Positions 42,305 through 50,781 are shown, counted from the first letter of the stretch. The stretch is 64,000 nt of DNA from Edaphobacillus lindanitolerans (GCF_900156305.1 NZ_FTPL01000003.1:434001-498000), one strand, 5' to 3'. Program-made: numbers and translations. Notes: a model not told the origin generated them from the sequence alone.

Positions 42305-42582
42305 GGGATGTGCTTCCTTTCTACGTATGGCATACGGTCTGTCCCCAGTTTAAGGCAGGCCGTCCGGATTGCAAAGCTTCCGGGATGCATATAAACTGAA
42401 AAAAGGAAAACCTTTGCAGGGAATACCCGATCAGGAGCCGGCCGGATGACTTCGGGGCAGGAATGACATGTCAGAATCAGTCTCCGATTTTGGGAGCCGT
42501 GATTCGTCCCCGAAGCCTCGAAGAACCCGGCCCGCACTCCCTGGACAGCGGAATGAAACGATTGAAAGGGGCAATGACCAGG

Positions 42583-42864
42583 ATGGAATTCGAACTGAAA
42601 AATCTCGGAAGCGATGCATTTGCGTTTGTGCATGAAAAAGACGGGAAGCAGGACGCGGAAATCACGTGGACACTGATGGGCGATGTCATGGTCATGGACC
42701 ATACGTACGTCGATCCGTCGCTCAGAGGCGAAGGGGTGGCAAAGCAGCTTCTTGACCGGGCCGCCGAACATGCGCGCGAGCACGGCTACAAGATGGAGGC
42801 TGTCTGCTCGTATGTGGTGACTGCGTTCAAGCGGTATCCGGACTACGATGACATCAAGGCATAA
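42583..42864 (+). CDS. Small GNAT-like protein (YjdJ family)
   Basis: A 93-aa minimal GNAT fold of the YjdJ/Gcn5-rel type. VMDHTYVDPSLRGEGVAKQLLDRAAEHA is the acetyl-CoA-binding core, and VCSYVVTAFKRYPDY is the typical ending. The partner substrate is unknown. The frame runs back to 42463, but homologues begin near MEFEL; AAAGGGG lies 11 bases before ATG 42583, with ATG 42574 as a less likely alternative. It is convergent with two very small minus-strand genes. Confidence 0.85.
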   Translation: MEFELKNLGSDAFAFVHEKDGKQDAEITWTLMGDVMVMDHTYVDPSLRGEGVAKQLLDRAAEHAREHGYKMEAVCSYVVTAFKRYPDYDDIKA

Positions 42865-42872
42865 AGAGAAAT

Positions 42873-42912
42873 CAAAAAAGCAATCCGGCCCTGATCAGAC
42901 GGATTGCTTTTT
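42873..42912. terminator. Bidirectional terminator
   Basis: AAAAAGCAATCCG pairs with CGGATTGCTTTTT (42900-42912), with A and T runs on both sides, so it works on both strands. Confidence 0.85.
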
Positions 42913-42940
42913 ATGTGTCGGAATTCGGAATGTCGGTCAT
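42911..42940 (-). CDS. Possible 9-codon ORF
   Basis: After the 31-aa gene on the minus strand, AGGGAGGGTGCC leads into ATG and nine codons (MTDIPNSDT) ending in TAA at the terminator. The strong ribosome site is the only support; it could instead be a decayed gene. Confidence 0.3.
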   Translation of the reverse strand: MTDIPNSDT

Positions 42941-42951
42941 GGCACCCTCCC

Positions 42952-43047
42952 TCAGAATGTCAGCAATATCAAAATGGCTGTAAGCACCGACGAACCGGCA
43001 ATCGCATACATGGCATCCGCATTGTTGAAGATCAATTTTTTCTCCAT
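42952..43047 (-). CDS. 31-aa membrane micro-protein
   Basis: A short reading frame, MEKKLIFNNADAMYAIAGSS followed by a hydrophobic end VLTAILILLTF. It has a good ribosome site (AGGAGAG, 7 bases before ATG 43047) and its transcript would end at the strong terminator at 42912. One hydrophobic helix with a basic N-terminus suggests a membrane peptide. I do not recognise it; a regulatory or toxin-like micro-protein is possible but unproven. Confidence 0.5.
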   Translation of the reverse strand: MEKKLIFNNADAMYAIAGSSVLTAILILLTF

Positions 43048-43205
43048 TTCAATCTCTCCTGTCCACATTGGTTATTTGTTAGAAGTTTACCCCTGCCAAT
43101 GTTTGCATAAACCTTCCATTTGAAAAATTTAGTCTTGGAGATGAAACCATATGCTAAGATAGCCGTATGATGAAGTAGAACAATAGAAAAAGAGGTGTTC
43201 AGTCC

Positions 43206-43712
43206 ATGCAACACAATCAATCAGCCTACCAGCGCCCGTTCAAGCGGACAGGTGAAATGGTGCTCGGCATCATCGGAATTGTTTTTAATGTCCTCGGGAT
43301 CATCGGCGTCATCATCATGAACGGATTCACGAAAATGCTGTCGACGGACCCGGCGTTCCGGGAAGAGTTCGAAGCGGAAATCTGGAACGATCCGACCATC
43401 AGCCAGTCGGATGCCCAGGATATTATTGACATCATGTATGCGGTCATTGACTGGATGGTCGGCTTCGGCTGGTTCTTCGTCGTCGCACTTGTCATCAGCA
43501 CAGTCCTTGCGGTGGTCGCGGTTATTAATCTGAAAAAGAATGCGAAGCTCTCGGGCATCCTGTTCCTCGTCGGAGGATTCCTGGCGGGGATCATCTCGCT
43601 CACGTCCATCCTGTTCTACATTGCGGGAATCATGTGCCTTGTACGCAAGCCGCCGGTCGAGCCGGAAACGTATGCGGACGACCATTTCGGTGAGCCGATG
43701 CGCCCGCTATGA
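43206..43712 (+). CDS. DUF4064 membrane protein
   Basis: A 168-aa protein with about four membrane helices. RTGEMVLGIIGIVFNVLGIIG starts the first, an acidic extracellular-like stretch (DPAFREEFEAEIWNDP) follows, then VDWMVGFG-like DWMVGFGWFFVVALVIST and LKKNAKLSGILFLVGGFLAG. This is the DUF4064 pattern, of unknown function. AGAGGTG precedes ATG 43206. It is not in an obvious operon. Confidence 0.82.
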   Translation: MQHNQSAYQRPFKRTGEMVLGIIGIVFNVLGIIGVIIMNGFTKMLSTDPAFREEFEAEIWNDPTISQSDAQDIIDIMYAVIDWMVGFGWFFVVALVISTVLAVVAVINLKKNAKLSGILFLVGGFLAGIISLTSILFYIAGIMCLVRKPPVEPETYADDHFGEPMRPL

Positions 43713-43732
43713 TCCAGAAATGAGCTCAAAAA

Positions 43733-43768
43733 AAAACACCGGCCGCTCAAACGAGCGCCGGTGTTTTC
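43733..43768. terminator. Bidirectional terminator
   Basis: AACACCGGC (43735-43743) pairs with GCCGGTGTT (43757-43765) between convergent genes, with A and T runs outside. It overlaps the stop codon region of the minus-strand gene. Confidence 0.8.
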
Positions 43769-44241
43769 AGATAGTGGACATATTGTGCAGTGAGCGTCGG
43801 ATACCCTTCAAACAGCTCTTCGAATTCATCGACCAGCTCAAAACCGCACCCTTCGAAAAACGTGCAGGCTTCGCTGATCGGTCCTTCCACATAAGCGAAC
43901 AGCCGGAGCCCTCCTTCCAGGCCGGCGACGCCGGCTTCGATGAGCCGGTCGCCGAATCCGGTGCCGGCGTATTGGGGAAGCAGGTGGAAGGCCGTGAGTT
44001 CGGCATCGCCGTCCTCGTCAACCCGGGTGAAGTTGGCGAAGCCGACCGGCTTTCCTTCATGTTCCGCGATGAGCATCGTCGTCTTTTCCATCCGCTTCAT
44101 CAGCATCTGCGGAGAGTAGTCACGGTTCAGCGAAGATTCCAAAGCCTGGGCAGGCAAGATCTCTTCATAGGAGCGGCGCCGGCTGATTTCCGCAATCTGC
44201 CGGACGGTATTGATATCATTCGGTGTCATCAAACGGATCAT
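43747..44241 (-). CDS. GNAT-family acetyltransferase
   Basis: A 164-aa single GNAT domain. ELTAFHLLPQYAGTGFGDRLIEAG is the acetyl-CoA loop, followed by GLRLFAYVEGPISEACTFFEGCGFELVDE. The N-terminus is MIRLMTPNDINTVRQIAEIS. The substrate is unknown. A purine-rich GTGGGGGAAG sits before ATG 44241. It is divergent from the ElaA-like acetyltransferase, with about 100 bases between the two starts. Confidence 0.85.
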   Translation of the reverse strand: MIRLMTPNDINTVRQIAEISRRRSYEEILPAQALESSLNRDYSPQMLMKRMEKTTMLIAEHEGKPVGFANFTRVDEDGDAELTAFHLLPQYAGTGFGDRLIEAGVAGLEGGLRLFAYVEGPISEACTFFEGCGFELVDEFEELFEGYPTLTAQYVHYLKTPALV

Positions 44242-44349
44242 TGGCTTCCCCCACCTCTAATTTATTTCATCAAGCATAACAAATAAATCGCCCTTCAACT
44301 ATATCTTATGGAATAATGTAATCAAATTGAAATGAAAGAGGGGGATTCC

Positions 44350-44796
44350 ATGGAGTGGAAAGTCAAACGCTTTCAGGATTTAACATTGGACGAGCTTTAT
44401 GAGATCATCCGGCTGCGCGTCGACGTGTTCGTCGTCGAACAGCGCTGCATCTACGGGGAGGTGGACGGCCATGACCGGCAGTCGCTCCATCTGATCGGGA
44501 CGGACGACGGGGAGATCTGTGCCTACTCGCGGATCCTGCCGCCGGGGGAACGATACGAGGAGCCTTCGATCGGGCGCGTGGTCGTCAGGATGGCCTGGCG
44601 CGGAAACGGACTTGCCCGGGAACTGGTCGAGCGGGCGAAGCGGATCATCCGGGACGAGTGGGGGGGCGTGCCGGTGCGGCTGCAGGCCCAGGAGCATCTC
44701 GAGCCGTTCTATCAGTCTTGCGGATTCGGCTCGATCTCGGAGCCGTACGATGATGAAGGGGTTCCGCATGTTGACATGAGGATGAGTGTTTCTTAA
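44350..44796 (+). CDS. ElaA-family GNAT acetyltransferase
   Basis: A 148-aa acetyltransferase of the ElaA family. LDELYEIIRLRVDVFVVEQRC is the family start, then YSRILPPGERYEEPSIGRVV and the loop AWRGNGLARELVERA. The ending LEPFYQSCGFGSISEPYDDEGVPH is typical of ElaA. Substrate unknown. ATG 44332 is in frame, but GAGGGGG lies 6 bases before ATG 44350. Confidence 0.88.
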   Translation: MEWKVKRFQDLTLDELYEIIRLRVDVFVVEQRCIYGEVDGHDRQSLHLIGTDDGEICAYSRILPPGERYEEPSIGRVVVRMAWRGNGLARELVERAKRIIRDEWGGVPVRLQAQEHLEPFYQSCGFGSISEPYDDEGVPHVDMRMSVS

Positions 44797-44866
44797 AGTT
44801 CCTAAACGGGTATACTCGAATACGGATACTTAACGACACCCGATTTAAACATGGAGGATGATGGAG

Positions 44867-45304
44867 ATGGGAAATAAAAACCGTAATCTATTGTTGGCTG
44901 GCCTCGCTGCGGGAGCCTATGCCTATTTCAGTAAGAAGGAAAATCGCGACAAGGCGATGGTGTCCTTCAATAACCTGAAGACGAAAGTGGATTCGTTCAT
45001 GGAAACCCAGAAACTGAACCGTGATGATGACGCCAAAGCGGGATTCTCGGATCCGTATGACCTCCAGGATAACGATATGGTGGCAGAAGGAGCCCAGACA
45101 AGCGTCCATTACTACAACCAGGAAGTCCAGGACAACAAAAAACTGGCACCGGACGAAGATGGCCTCTATCATAAGAAGGAGACCGGTGAACCGGCAGGCG
45201 GGCAAGGCGCCAAACTGGGAGGGACCGACGCGGATCAGGAACACAAACAGGAAAACACGGATACCGTCACGGATGAGAATCGGATCAGCACCGAGAATCT
45301 CTAA
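44867..45304 (+). CDS. Hypothetical protein, YtxH-like start with charged tail
   Basis: A 145-aa protein that begins GNKNRNLLLAGLAAGAYAYFS, a single short hydrophobic helix, then KKENRDKAMVSFNNLKTKVD as in YtxH-type stress proteins. The rest is polar, rich in Asp, Glu, Gln and Lys, and looks disordered. I do not recognise the family. Three ATGs are close together; GGAGG at 44853-44857 is 9 bases before ATG 44867. A perfect terminator follows. Confidence 0.65.
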   Translation: MGNKNRNLLLAGLAAGAYAYFSKKENRDKAMVSFNNLKTKVDSFMETQKLNRDDDAKAGFSDPYDLQDNDMVAEGAQTSVHYYNQEVQDNKKLAPDEDGLYHKKETGEPAGGQGAKLGGTDADQEHKQENTDTVTDENRISTENL

Positions 45305-45318
45305 ATCCGTTCCAGACA

Positions 45319-45352
45319 GCCGCCTATCCGGCGCCGGATAGGCGGCTTCTTT
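45319..45352 (+). terminator. Intrinsic terminator
   Basis: GCCGCCTATCCGGC (45319-45332) and GCCGGATAGGCGGC (45333-45346) form a perfect inverted repeat, followed by TTCTTT. Confidence 0.85.
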
Positions 45353-45497
45353 GTGTACTGCGGGGCCGCAGCGGTCAGGAAATCTCTTTCCGGCATGGTG
45401 TGCCCTGCAGATTCAGGGAGAAAACGGCAAACCTCGTGTAAATCTTCCCTGCCGAAGGGTATAGAGGAAATACAGCAGGAAATGGAGTGTTTAAACA

Positions 45498-46418
45498 GTG
45501 GGGAAACAACAGGCTGTCTTGATCTTGAACCCTTCGTCAGGCAAGGAAAAAGCGGGCGGGATCCGCGAGCCGCTTGAAAGAGCGATTGGAAGGGCCGGCT
45601 ATGCCGTCCGGGTCTGCCTGACTGAAAAAGCGGGTGATGCGGAGCGGTTTGCCCTGCAGGCGGCCCGTGACGGCGCTTCGCTCATTGTTGCGGCGGGCGG
45701 TGACGGAACGGTCAATGAAGCCGTCAACGGGATTGCCGGGCTGCCGGAAAGGCCCTTGTTCGCCTTCATCCCGCTCGGGACGGTCAATGACTTCGCCCGT
45801 GCGCTCGGCATTCCGCTGGATGCGGACGAAGCGATCCGGGCGTTTCCGGATTTTGTTCCGCGTGCAACGGATATCGGGATGGCAGGCGACAGGTATTTTA
45901 TGAACATCATTGCCGTCGGGGCCCTTGCGGAGGGGGTGGCCGGCGTGCCGGTGGAACAGAAGTCCGCCTTCGGACCGCTCGCTTATGCGGTCCACGGGGC
46001 CCGCGCGCTTCTTGAAGACGATGGCAATGAACTGACGCTCGACCATGACCACGGAAGATGGGCGGGGGAAGCCGCCCTTCTCCTCATTGCGCTGACCAAC
46101 TCGACCGGCGGGTTCGAACGGATGACCCCGGAAGCGGAAACGGATGACGGCCTCCTGCACGTGACCGTCATCAAAAGCACGAAATTGCCGAATCTGGTCC
46201 GGTTGTCCGCTGCCCTTCTTTTTGGTAAATTGCAGGAAGCGGGCGCGGTTGAAACGATCAGGACGCAGCGGATCCGGGTCACTTCAGCGAGCCGGCTCGT
46301 CTGCAATATCGACGGTGACGAATGCGGCGCCACCCCGCTCGAGGTTTCCGTCCTCCCCGGACATCTCCGCGTACTGGCCCCCGGAAAAACAGAGCAGCTA
46401 CAGGCAGAGCATGAATGA
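45498..46418 (+). CDS. Diacylglycerol kinase-family lipid kinase (YegS/BmrU type)
   Basis: A 306-aa lipid kinase of the DAGK catalytic family. Seen: VLILNPSSGKEKAG near the start, the nucleotide loop AAGGDGTVNEAVNGI, LGTVNDFARALGIPLD and NIDGDECGATPLEVSVLP near the end. It probably phosphorylates a membrane lipid such as diacylglycerol at the cytoplasmic face. The start is GTG 45498 with GGAGTG about 10 bases upstream. The AraC-type gene begins 17 bases after its stop. Confidence 0.87.
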   Translation: MGKQQAVLILNPSSGKEKAGGIREPLERAIGRAGYAVRVCLTEKAGDAERFALQAARDGASLIVAAGGDGTVNEAVNGIAGLPERPLFAFIPLGTVNDFARALGIPLDADEAIRAFPDFVPRATDIGMAGDRYFMNIIAVGALAEGVAGVPVEQKSAFGPLAYAVHGARALLEDDGNELTLDHDHGRWAGEAALLLIALTNSTGGFERMTPEAETDDGLLHVTVIKSTKLPNLVRLSAALLFGKLQEAGAVETIRTQRIRVTSASRLVCNIDGDECGATPLEVSVLPGHLRVLAPGKTEQLQAEHE

Positions 46419-46435
46419 GAAAGCGGGTGAGACAG

Positions 46436-47215
46436 ATGATGGACTCTGGCTTGCAGGACATGACCAAGGTCTTTCTGGATGAATTCGAAGTGATGAGGGC
46501 ATATGACAGGAGCGGAGACTTCTACCGTCTGGAGAAGGAGCTGCTTTCCTGTATCGGTGAAGGGGATAAGGCGGGGGCAAAGGAGCGCCTCGGCAAAATC
46601 GTTGAGATGATCTGCGAAATCGCAGGGGGAGAACGGGCGGACCGCGACGTATCCTTTTACTTCATCATCATTTCTGCGCTGGTCGCGAGGATCCTCCTCA
46701 AGCCGAAATTCACCGTTGAGCGGACTGTGGCCTTCAATATTACCTGTATGAGGATCGTGGAACGGAAGTTTGACACGAATGCCATCAAGGATCTGACGAA
46801 TGATATGGTCGAATTTTTCATACATGTCCTGCAAGGGCGGAAGAAACCGGAACTTCCTCATCCGGTCGTCAACGAGCTGATCGAGTATATCGACGCCTCG
46901 ATCGAGGCCAATCTGACAGTCGCCCGGCTGGCCGAACATTTCAATATCAGCACAAGCCACCTTTCCCGGATCTTCCGCGAGCACACCGGCCTGACCCTCA
47001 TCGATTATATTAATATGAGGAAGATCGAGGAATCCCAATATTTCCTCCGGAACACGGACATGAAGATTTCCTCGATTGCAGAACAGTTCAGTTTCTGCAA
47101 TCAAAGCTACTTCACCCGGACGTTCAAGAAATATACGAATCTGACCCCAAAACAGTTCAGGGAGCGCAAGGAGATTGACTATTTCACCTTTGCACTGCCG
47201 TCGGCGGAAGAATGA
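46436..47215 (+). CDS. AraC-family transcriptional regulator
   Basis: A 259-aa regulator with a C-terminal AraC DNA-binding domain (about 155-255). Its two helix-turn-helix units are TVARLAEHFNISTSHLSRIF and ISSIAEQFSFCNQSYFTRTF, ending with the usual YTNLTPKQFRERK. The N-terminal part (about 1-150) is alpha-helical, with no sugar-binding cupin pattern; it resembles response-regulator-linked AraC proteins such as YesN without the receiver domain. The target is unknown. ATG 46415 overlaps the previous stop, but GGTGAG fits ATG 46436 or 46439 better. Confidence 0.85.
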   Translation: MMDSGLQDMTKVFLDEFEVMRAYDRSGDFYRLEKELLSCIGEGDKAGAKERLGKIVEMICEIAGGERADRDVSFYFIIISALVARILLKPKFTVERTVAFNITCMRIVERKFDTNAIKDLTNDMVEFFIHVLQGRKKPELPHPVVNELIEYIDASIEANLTVARLAEHFNISTSHLSRIFREHTGLTLIDYINMRKIEESQYFLRNTDMKISSIAEQFSFCNQSYFTRTFKKYTNLTPKQFRERKEIDYFTFALPSAEE

Positions 47216-47229
47216 GTGCCTGCCCATAA

Positions 47230-47259
47230 TTGAAATGTCCGTCACAATTGATGTATACT
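47230..47259 (+). promoter_or_regulatory. Promoter of the yidC-type gene
   Basis: TTGAAA (47230-47235), an 18-base spacer and TATACT (47254-47259) lie 35 bases before the start. Confidence 0.6.
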
Positions 47260-47293
47260 ACTCTATAGTTTGAAAAAGATGTAGGTGAATCGA

Positions 47294-48055
47294 TTGAATA
47301 AACGCATAGGGTTGATCATCACCCTCGTGGCGACGGCAACACTTCTTGGCGGATGTTCGAGCGTCCAGAACAAGGAAGGGACGTTCTACAGTCTGTTCGT
47401 CCGGCCGATGGAGTGGGCACTCGAGTCGCTAGGTGAAGCGTTCAACGGAAATTATGGGCTCGCCATCATCGTCATCACGGTCATCATCCGCCTGATTCTC
47501 ATGCCGCTCATGCTGAAGAACTACAAAAGCCAGCAGGCCATGAAGGTCAAGATGGACGCACTCAAGCCGGAGATGGACGAGATCCAGAAGAAGATCAAAG
47601 AAACAAAAGACAAAGACGAGCAGCTCAAGCTTCAGCAGGAAATGATGGGCCTCTATCAGAAACACGGGGTCAACCCGCTGAACATGGGATGTCTGCCGGT
47701 CCTGATCCAGATGCCGATCATCATGGGCCTCTATTTCTCCATCCTGTATTCCGGAGATGTCAAAGCCCATCAGTTCCTCTGGTTCAATCTCGGTTCGCCC
47801 GACATGATCATGGCGTTTGTTGCCGGTGCGGTTTATCTTTTCCAGGCGCGCGTATCACTCTGGACGATGCCGGAACAGCAGCAGAAGCAGATGAAGATGT
47901 TCATTTACATGTCCCCGATCATGATCACGTTCATCTCCTTCACGGCGATGTCGGCGCTGCCTCTCTACTGGGCGGTCAGCGGGGCGCTTCTCATCATCCA
48001 GACCTATATCGGTCGGAAGTTCTACTACCAGCACCCGGAAAAAGCAGTGGAATGA
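47294..48055 (+). CDS. yidC: Membrane protein insertase YidC/OxaA (lipoprotein type)
   Basis: A 253-aa YidC/Oxa1 insertase as in Gram-positive bacteria: a lipoprotein signal with lipobox LLGGC, then five membrane segments. LAIIVITVIIRLILMPLMLK carries the conserved cavity arginine; MGCLPVLIQMPIIMGLYFSI and MSALPLYWAVSGALLIIQTY are the C-terminal hallmarks. It inserts membrane proteins alone or with SecYEG. It may be the second paralogue (YqjG/OxaA2-like). GTG 47285 overlaps the AGGTGA ribosome site, so TTG 47294 is chosen. Confidence 0.92.
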   Translation: MNKRIGLIITLVATATLLGGCSSVQNKEGTFYSLFVRPMEWALESLGEAFNGNYGLAIIVITVIIRLILMPLMLKNYKSQQAMKVKMDALKPEMDEIQKKIKETKDKDEQLKLQQEMMGLYQKHGVNPLNMGCLPVLIQMPIIMGLYFSILYSGDVKAHQFLWFNLGSPDMIMAFVAGAVYLFQARVSLWTMPEQQQKQMKMFIYMSPIMITFISFTAMSALPLYWAVSGALLIIQTYIGRKFYYQHPEKAVE

Positions 48056-48096
48056 GCGGATTCTCCGCCGGTTTTGCGGCGGTTTAATCGGATATT

Positions 48097-48139
48097 GGCA
48101 AACGGAAGTGACCCGGGTCCTGCCGTTTGCCTCTTTTTT
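48097..48139 (+). terminator. Intrinsic terminator after yidC
   Basis: GGCAAACGG (48097-48105) pairs with CCGTTTGCC (48123-48131), followed by six T residues. Confidence 0.85.
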
Positions 48140-48170
48140 ATAGACAATCGTTTCGGGGAGGGGGAGCCAG

Positions 48171-48425
48171 ATGTCCAAAGGGAAAAGGTGGGTGATCGGC
48201 GGCCTGATCGCTGTGGTCAGCCTCTTCACGATCATTTTCATCATCCGGCAGGCTATGTACGGAGCCGCCTTGTCGCTTTCACTTCTGTTCGTGCTCACAA
48301 ATACCGCCCGCGCCTCGGGATTCCGGGAGCGGGGAATGTTCCGTGAAGCCAAATGGATGAGCATGCTGGCCGGTTTCTTCGGCCTGATGTTTGTCGTCCT
48401 GCTCGTGATGATGCTGTTCTTCTAG
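48171..48425 (+). CDS. Small two-span membrane protein
   Basis: An 84-aa protein with three hydrophobic helices: IGGLIAVVSLFTIIFIIRQA, YGAALSLSLLFVLTNTA and SMLAGFFGLMFVVLLVMMLFF, separated by the polar loop RASGFRERGMFREAKWM. I do not recognise the family; it is somewhat like YtpI-type small membrane proteins. GGGGAGGGGG is 6 bases before ATG 48171. It has its own terminator. Confidence 0.72.
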   Translation: MSKGKRWVIGGLIAVVSLFTIIFIIRQAMYGAALSLSLLFVLTNTARASGFRERGMFREAKWMSMLAGFFGLMFVVLLVMMLFF

Positions 48426-48430
48426 GATAC

Positions 48431-48473
48431 AAAAAGGCAAGAACTGCGGAGGATCCGTGTTCTTGCCTTTTCC
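48431..48473. terminator. Bidirectional terminator
   Basis: AAAAGGCAAGAAC (48432-48444) pairs with GTTCTTGCCTTTT (48459-48471). Confidence 0.8.
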
Positions 48474-48545
48474 TATGGAAGCAGTTTGGGTACGCGCCTT
48501 TCCGGCCGGTGCGAAACCAACCGCCCTCCCGTCCGTCCTTTTTGA

Positions 48546-49697
48546 TCAATAGGAGAAACGCCGGCGGGTCAGGAGCACGATCACTGCGGCCGGGACCGTG
48601 CAGATCGTCATGCCGAGGAATGCCAGTCCGGGAGACAGTTCATACAGCGAGCCGCCGAGCAGGGTGAGGAACGCGCTGCTGAGGCTCATGCCGAGTGCGG
48701 CGTACAGTCCCTGGGCCGGTGCGATCAGACCCCGCGGCAGTTTTCCGGATATGTATCGGATGAATGCGTAGTGGGCAATCCCGAATGACACGGCGTGGAG
48801 CACCTGGGTGAGCGTGAACATCCAGACCGTCGGCACGAGGAAGATGAGCAGCCAGCGGACGGTGGAACCGATGGCCGCAATCAGGAACATGGTGGATGCC
48901 TTCATGGAGCCGAACAGTTTATCTGCCTTTGCAAAGAAGGCGATTTCCACGATGACGGCCACGTTCAGGATCAGGCCGATCGCAAAGCTGGCCACCCCGA
49001 GGTCATCGAGATAAATGAATCCGTAGTTGTAGTAGGAGGCGTGGGCGCCTTGGAGCAGGATGGTGATGCCGAGCACGGTCAGAAAGGCCGGCATGCCGAA
49101 AAGCTGCCTGAACGCGCTGCCCCGCCCGCTTTTGCCCGTAGCGGCTGTGCGCTCGCTCAGCACGGCGGGCGGGCCGGCGAGCTGAGCGGCATAGAAGACG
49201 GCCAGTCCGGCGAACATCGTCCAGAGGATGGCCGCGTTGCCGAAGACGGCATTGAGGCCGCCGATGACGAGCAGGGCGATCGTATAGCCGAGGGAGCCGA
49301 AGGCCCGGCTCCGCCCATAATCGATCCGCTCGGACTGGATCAGCACGGAGGCGCCGGATTCCATCGCGGGCAGCAGGTTCGGATAAACGGTGTTGAAGGC
49401 AAGCGTCACTGCGAGCAACATGGCAAACGAATGGGCGGGAATGTAAAAGAGCCCGATGACGAGGGACAGGATGATCGAGATCCTCATCAGCTTGGTGAGC
49501 GGATACCGCTGTGCGGCGGCGGGGAAGAAGAACAGCGTGGACAGGGCCCGGGCAATCATGCCTGTACCCATCACGACACTGGCTTCAAACACGCTCAGTC
49601 CCTTGACCGTCGTGAGCCAGCCGGTCCAATACGGCAGGAAGATGCCCCAGGTGAAAAAGTAAGCAAAGAAATTCAATGACAGCCATCGTGCATTCAT
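48546..49697 (-). CDS. MFS permease, LacY/HcaT-like
   Basis: A 383-aa, 12-span permease of the MFS_1_like group that includes the phenylpropionate transporter HcaT and the lactose permease. Marks are SLNFFAYFFTWGIFLPYWTG near the start, SERIDYGRSRAFGSLGYTIA (typical of this group) and VLHAVSFGIAHYAFIRYIS. The substrate cannot be read. The frame opens at 49748; GGAAGG lies about 9 bases before ATG 49697. Confidence 0.82.
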   Translation of the reverse strand: MNARWLSLNFFAYFFTWGIFLPYWTGWLTTVKGLSVFEASVVMGTGMIARALSTLFFFPAAAQRYPLTKLMRISIILSLVIGLFYIPAHSFAMLLAVTLAFNTVYPNLLPAMESGASVLIQSERIDYGRSRAFGSLGYTIALLVIGGLNAVFGNAAILWTMFAGLAVFYAAQLAGPPAVLSERTAATGKSGRGSAFRQLFGMPAFLTVLGITILLQGAHASYYNYGFIYLDDLGVASFAIGLILNVAVIVEIAFFAKADKLFGSMKASTMFLIAAIGSTVRWLLIFLVPTVWMFTLTQVLHAVSFGIAHYAFIRYISGKLPRGLIAPAQGLYAALGMSLSSAFLTLLGGSLYELSPGLAFLGMTICTVPAAVIVLLTRRRFSY

Positions 49698-49828
49698 CGG
49701 GTCCATCCTTCCGCATTCAAAAAATCTCATATGGAAATAGAATAGCATATGAATCAGGAGTCCGGAACAAGTCCCGGATGTGGTACGATAAAGAAATGGA
49801 AATTAAGGAAAGAAGGTAGCCCCTTACG

Positions 49829-50734
49829 ATGCGCAGAGTGGATTATCTAAACAAGAAAAAACGGAAAAATAAAGGCTGGATCGTGGCTTCGGCGATTGCC
49901 GTCCTCGTACTCGGAGGAGGAGCGGCATGGACAGGGGCGCACGACTGGGATCTGAAGGAGAGTGCCGTGTCACTGAAGGGCGTTCTTGGAGGAGGGACGG
50001 AGAAATCTCCTGCGGACCAAAGTCCTGTTCCGCCCCAATCGGCAGAGGAGGATCAGGCCCCGGCATCCGGCGGCGGAGAACAGCCCGTCCCGGAAGAGAA
50101 GGATGACGCGTCCGATGCGCTTGCCGGTATCGGTGAATATGACGACGATCGGCCGCTCCCGTCCGAGCCGACCTATATAGACGGCGTTTTGCTCGCCAAC
50201 AAGAAATATCCGCTGCCTGCGGACTTCGCCCCCGGGGAAGACCCGGAGGCCAGGGCCGCTTTTGATGAAATGGCCGCCGCTGCGAAGCTGGACGGGTTTG
50301 AGCTTGCCCCGTTCAGCACGTTCCGCACATTCGAACGCCAGAAAGAACTGTACGATCAGTATGTCGCCCGTGACGGAGTGGAGGCTGCCGACAGGTACAG
50401 TGCGCGGCCGGGTTACTCCGAGCACCAGACGGGGCTGACGTTCGACATCGGGGAAGCCAATCAGGAACAGCACTGGGCGCGGAATTCATTCGGTGATACG
50501 GAGGCAGGGAAATGGCTGTTCGCCAACGCCCACCGGTTCGGCTTCATCCTCCGGTACCCGGAGGGCAAGGAAGACATTACCGGCTATATGCATGAGTCCT
50601 GGCATTACCGCTATGTGGGCAAAGAACTCGCCGCCAAGATCCACTCCGAAAACCTGACGCTCGAAGAATACCTGCTCGGCGGCCAGAAACAGAAACAGCG
50701 GCACGAGCCCGAACCGGCGGATCCGGCTAAATGA
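49829..50734 (+). CDS. VanY-type D-Ala-D-Ala carboxypeptidase
   Basis: A 301-aa M15B peptidase attached by an N-terminal signal anchor (GWIVASAIAVLVLGGGAAW). A disordered Pro/Glu/Gln-rich linker (about 55-110) separates it from the catalytic domain. Zinc site: SEHQTGLTFDIG supplies His and Asp, and ESWHYRYVG the last His; STFRTFERQKELYDQY is also conserved. It trims the last D-alanine from peptidoglycan stems outside the membrane. With no vanA-type genes near, it is a normal cell-wall enzyme. Confidence 0.9.
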   Translation: MRRVDYLNKKKRKNKGWIVASAIAVLVLGGGAAWTGAHDWDLKESAVSLKGVLGGGTEKSPADQSPVPPQSAEEDQAPASGGGEQPVPEEKDDASDALAGIGEYDDDRPLPSEPTYIDGVLLANKKYPLPADFAPGEDPEARAAFDEMAAAAKLDGFELAPFSTFRTFERQKELYDQYVARDGVEAADRYSARPGYSEHQTGLTFDIGEANQEQHWARNSFGDTEAGKWLFANAHRFGFILRYPEGKEDITGYMHESWHYRYVGKELAAKIHSENLTLEEYLLGGQKQKQRHEPEPADPAK

Positions 50735-50747
50735 ATACAAACAGACG

Positions 50748-50780
50748 AATGCCCGGAAGGTACGCCTTCCGGGCATTTAC
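50748..50780. terminator. Bidirectional terminator
   Basis: AATGCCCGGAAGG (50748-50760) pairs with CCTTCCGGGCATT (50765-50777) between convergent genes. Confidence 0.85.
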
Positions 50781-50781
50781 T

